A stretch of DNA of 22,314 bases from an uncultured Muribaculaceae bacterium (GTDB lineage: Bacteria > Bacteroidota > Bacteroidia > Bacteroidales > Muribaculaceae): positions 1 to 22,314 of the forward strand of contig CAJTQH010000034.1 in NCBI GenBank assembly GCA_910578305.1, written 5' to 3'. The notes under the pieces were generated by a model. The model made no database searches and was not told the origin of the DNA. It worked only from the letters and a program-made list of their open reading frames with translations. How positions within the stretch are numbered: the first letter of the stretch is position 1; the number at the start of each line of letters is the position of its first letter. Made by a program: the position numbers and the translations under genes. Positions 21,739 through 22,314 of this stretch are shown one piece after another.

Positions 21739-22314
21739 TCAGTTGTCGGATTGGTGTGATGACATGAGGGAGCGGGCATTGGCTCTTGCGGCTTCGTTGT
21801 CGGGATCTCCGGCAAGCATCAGCGCCAGCTCGTCGATACGGCGTTCGGGTGTAAGTTCGTCGATGTGCGTGTGTGTGGCATGCTCGTCGTCGGCCTTGTA
21901 GACCTTGAAGTGGTGATGACCCTTGGCCGCTACCTGCGGCAGATGTGTTATGGCTATGACCTGAAGCGATGATGATATGTCGAGCATCATGCGTCCCATG
22001 CGCGATGCCACGTCACCTGAAACGCCGGTGTCGACTTCGTCGAATATTATGGACGGGAGCTGTATCTTGTCGGCTATTATGGCCTTAATAGAGAGCATAA
22101 GACGTGAGATTTCTCCTCCGGAAGCCGCACCGCTTACGGGAATAGGAGTCTGATTTTTGTTGAACGCGAATCGGAATTCTACATTGTCGATGCCGGTAGA
22201 GGATATTTCGGCCGGTTCTACCACGATGAGGCATTGCAGGTTCTTCATTCCGAGCGGAGTGGCCACTTCGGTGAGTCGGCGGCTGAACTTTTCGGCGGCT
22301 TCCTTACGGGCCTG
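21739..22314 (-). CDS. recN: DNA repair protein RecN, C-terminal part (cut by window edge)
   Basis: This is the C-terminal part (191 residues) of the SMC-like repair ATPase RecN; the frame stays open to the window edge. It includes the end of the coiled coil (QARKEAAEKFSRRL), the signature SGAASGGEISRLMLSIK, the Walker B segment SIIFDEVDTGVSGDVASRMG, and the H-loop region QVIAITHLPQVAAKGHHHF. RecN acts in double-strand-break repair. The N-terminal Walker A half lies outside the window. It is followed after 30 nt by rlmB. Confidence 0.94.
   Translation of the reverse strand, partial: QARKEAAEKFSRRLTEVATPLGMKNLQCLIVVEPAEISSTGIDNVEFRFAFNKNQTPIPVSGAASGGEISRLMLSIKAIIADKIQLPSIIFDEVDTGVSGDVASRMGRMMLDISSSLQVIAITHLPQVAAKGHHHFKVYKADDEHATHTHIDELTPERRIDELALMLAGDPDNEAARANARSLMSSHQSDN

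Overview
The window looks like chromosomal DNA from a member of the Bacteroidota, most likely the order Bacteroidales; a gut Muribaculaceae-like host is my best guess, not a proof. The reasons are promoters of the Bacteroides type (TTTG/TTG, about 20 bp, TAnnTTTG), the small protein DUF4295 behind L28 and L33, surface lipoproteins with acidic residues after the lipid-bearing cysteine, BtuG- and DUF4465-type proteins, and a type IX secretion C-terminal domain.

Layout: 1-680 holds no gene but is packed with palindromes: two copies of a paired-hairpin element, one 115-bp inverted-repeat element and several single hairpins. 681-1294 (minus) is the ribosomal operon rpmB-rpmG-DUF4295. 1549-9028 (plus) is a vitamin B12 acquisition locus in two transcription units, each with a promoter followed by a cobalamin riboswitch. 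Unit 1 encodes a PKD-repeat lipoprotein and a DUF4465 lipoprotein. Unit 2 encodes a second DUF4465 lipoprotein, a BtuG-like beta-propeller lipoprotein whose frame is broken, and a BtuB-like TonB-dependent receptor. Together these would capture corrinoids at the cell surface and pass them through the outer membrane when intracellular B12 is low. No inner-membrane BtuCDF genes are present.

9180-11911 (minus) is an accessory stretch. It has an AT-rich two-gene unit (a WG-repeat protein and a 107-residue unknown protein), then a frameshifted tail of a Mob/Pre-type mobilization protein, fused head-on to a frameshifted, truncated tyrosine integrase. This looks like the scar of a decayed mobilizable element.

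12234-22314 returns to core genes. A plus-strand six-helix membrane protein ends at a terminator shared with the minus-strand peroxiredoxin ahpC. Then follow, all on the minus strand and read right to left: recN (partial at the window edge), rlmB, a potassium-channel-like protein with an unusual filter, a type IX-secreted surface protein, a lytic transglycosylase, uvrA, DUF4250, an outer-membrane porin and ahpC. The lytic transglycosylase and uvrA overlap by 4 nt. Separate promoters are visible for the secreted protein and the porin.

Nothing here is clearly a wholly new system. The best leads are the duplicated riboswitch-controlled B12 lipoprotein set with its broken btuG-like gene, the paired-hairpin repeats with compensatory changes, and the WG-repeat two-gene unit beside the mobile-element scar.
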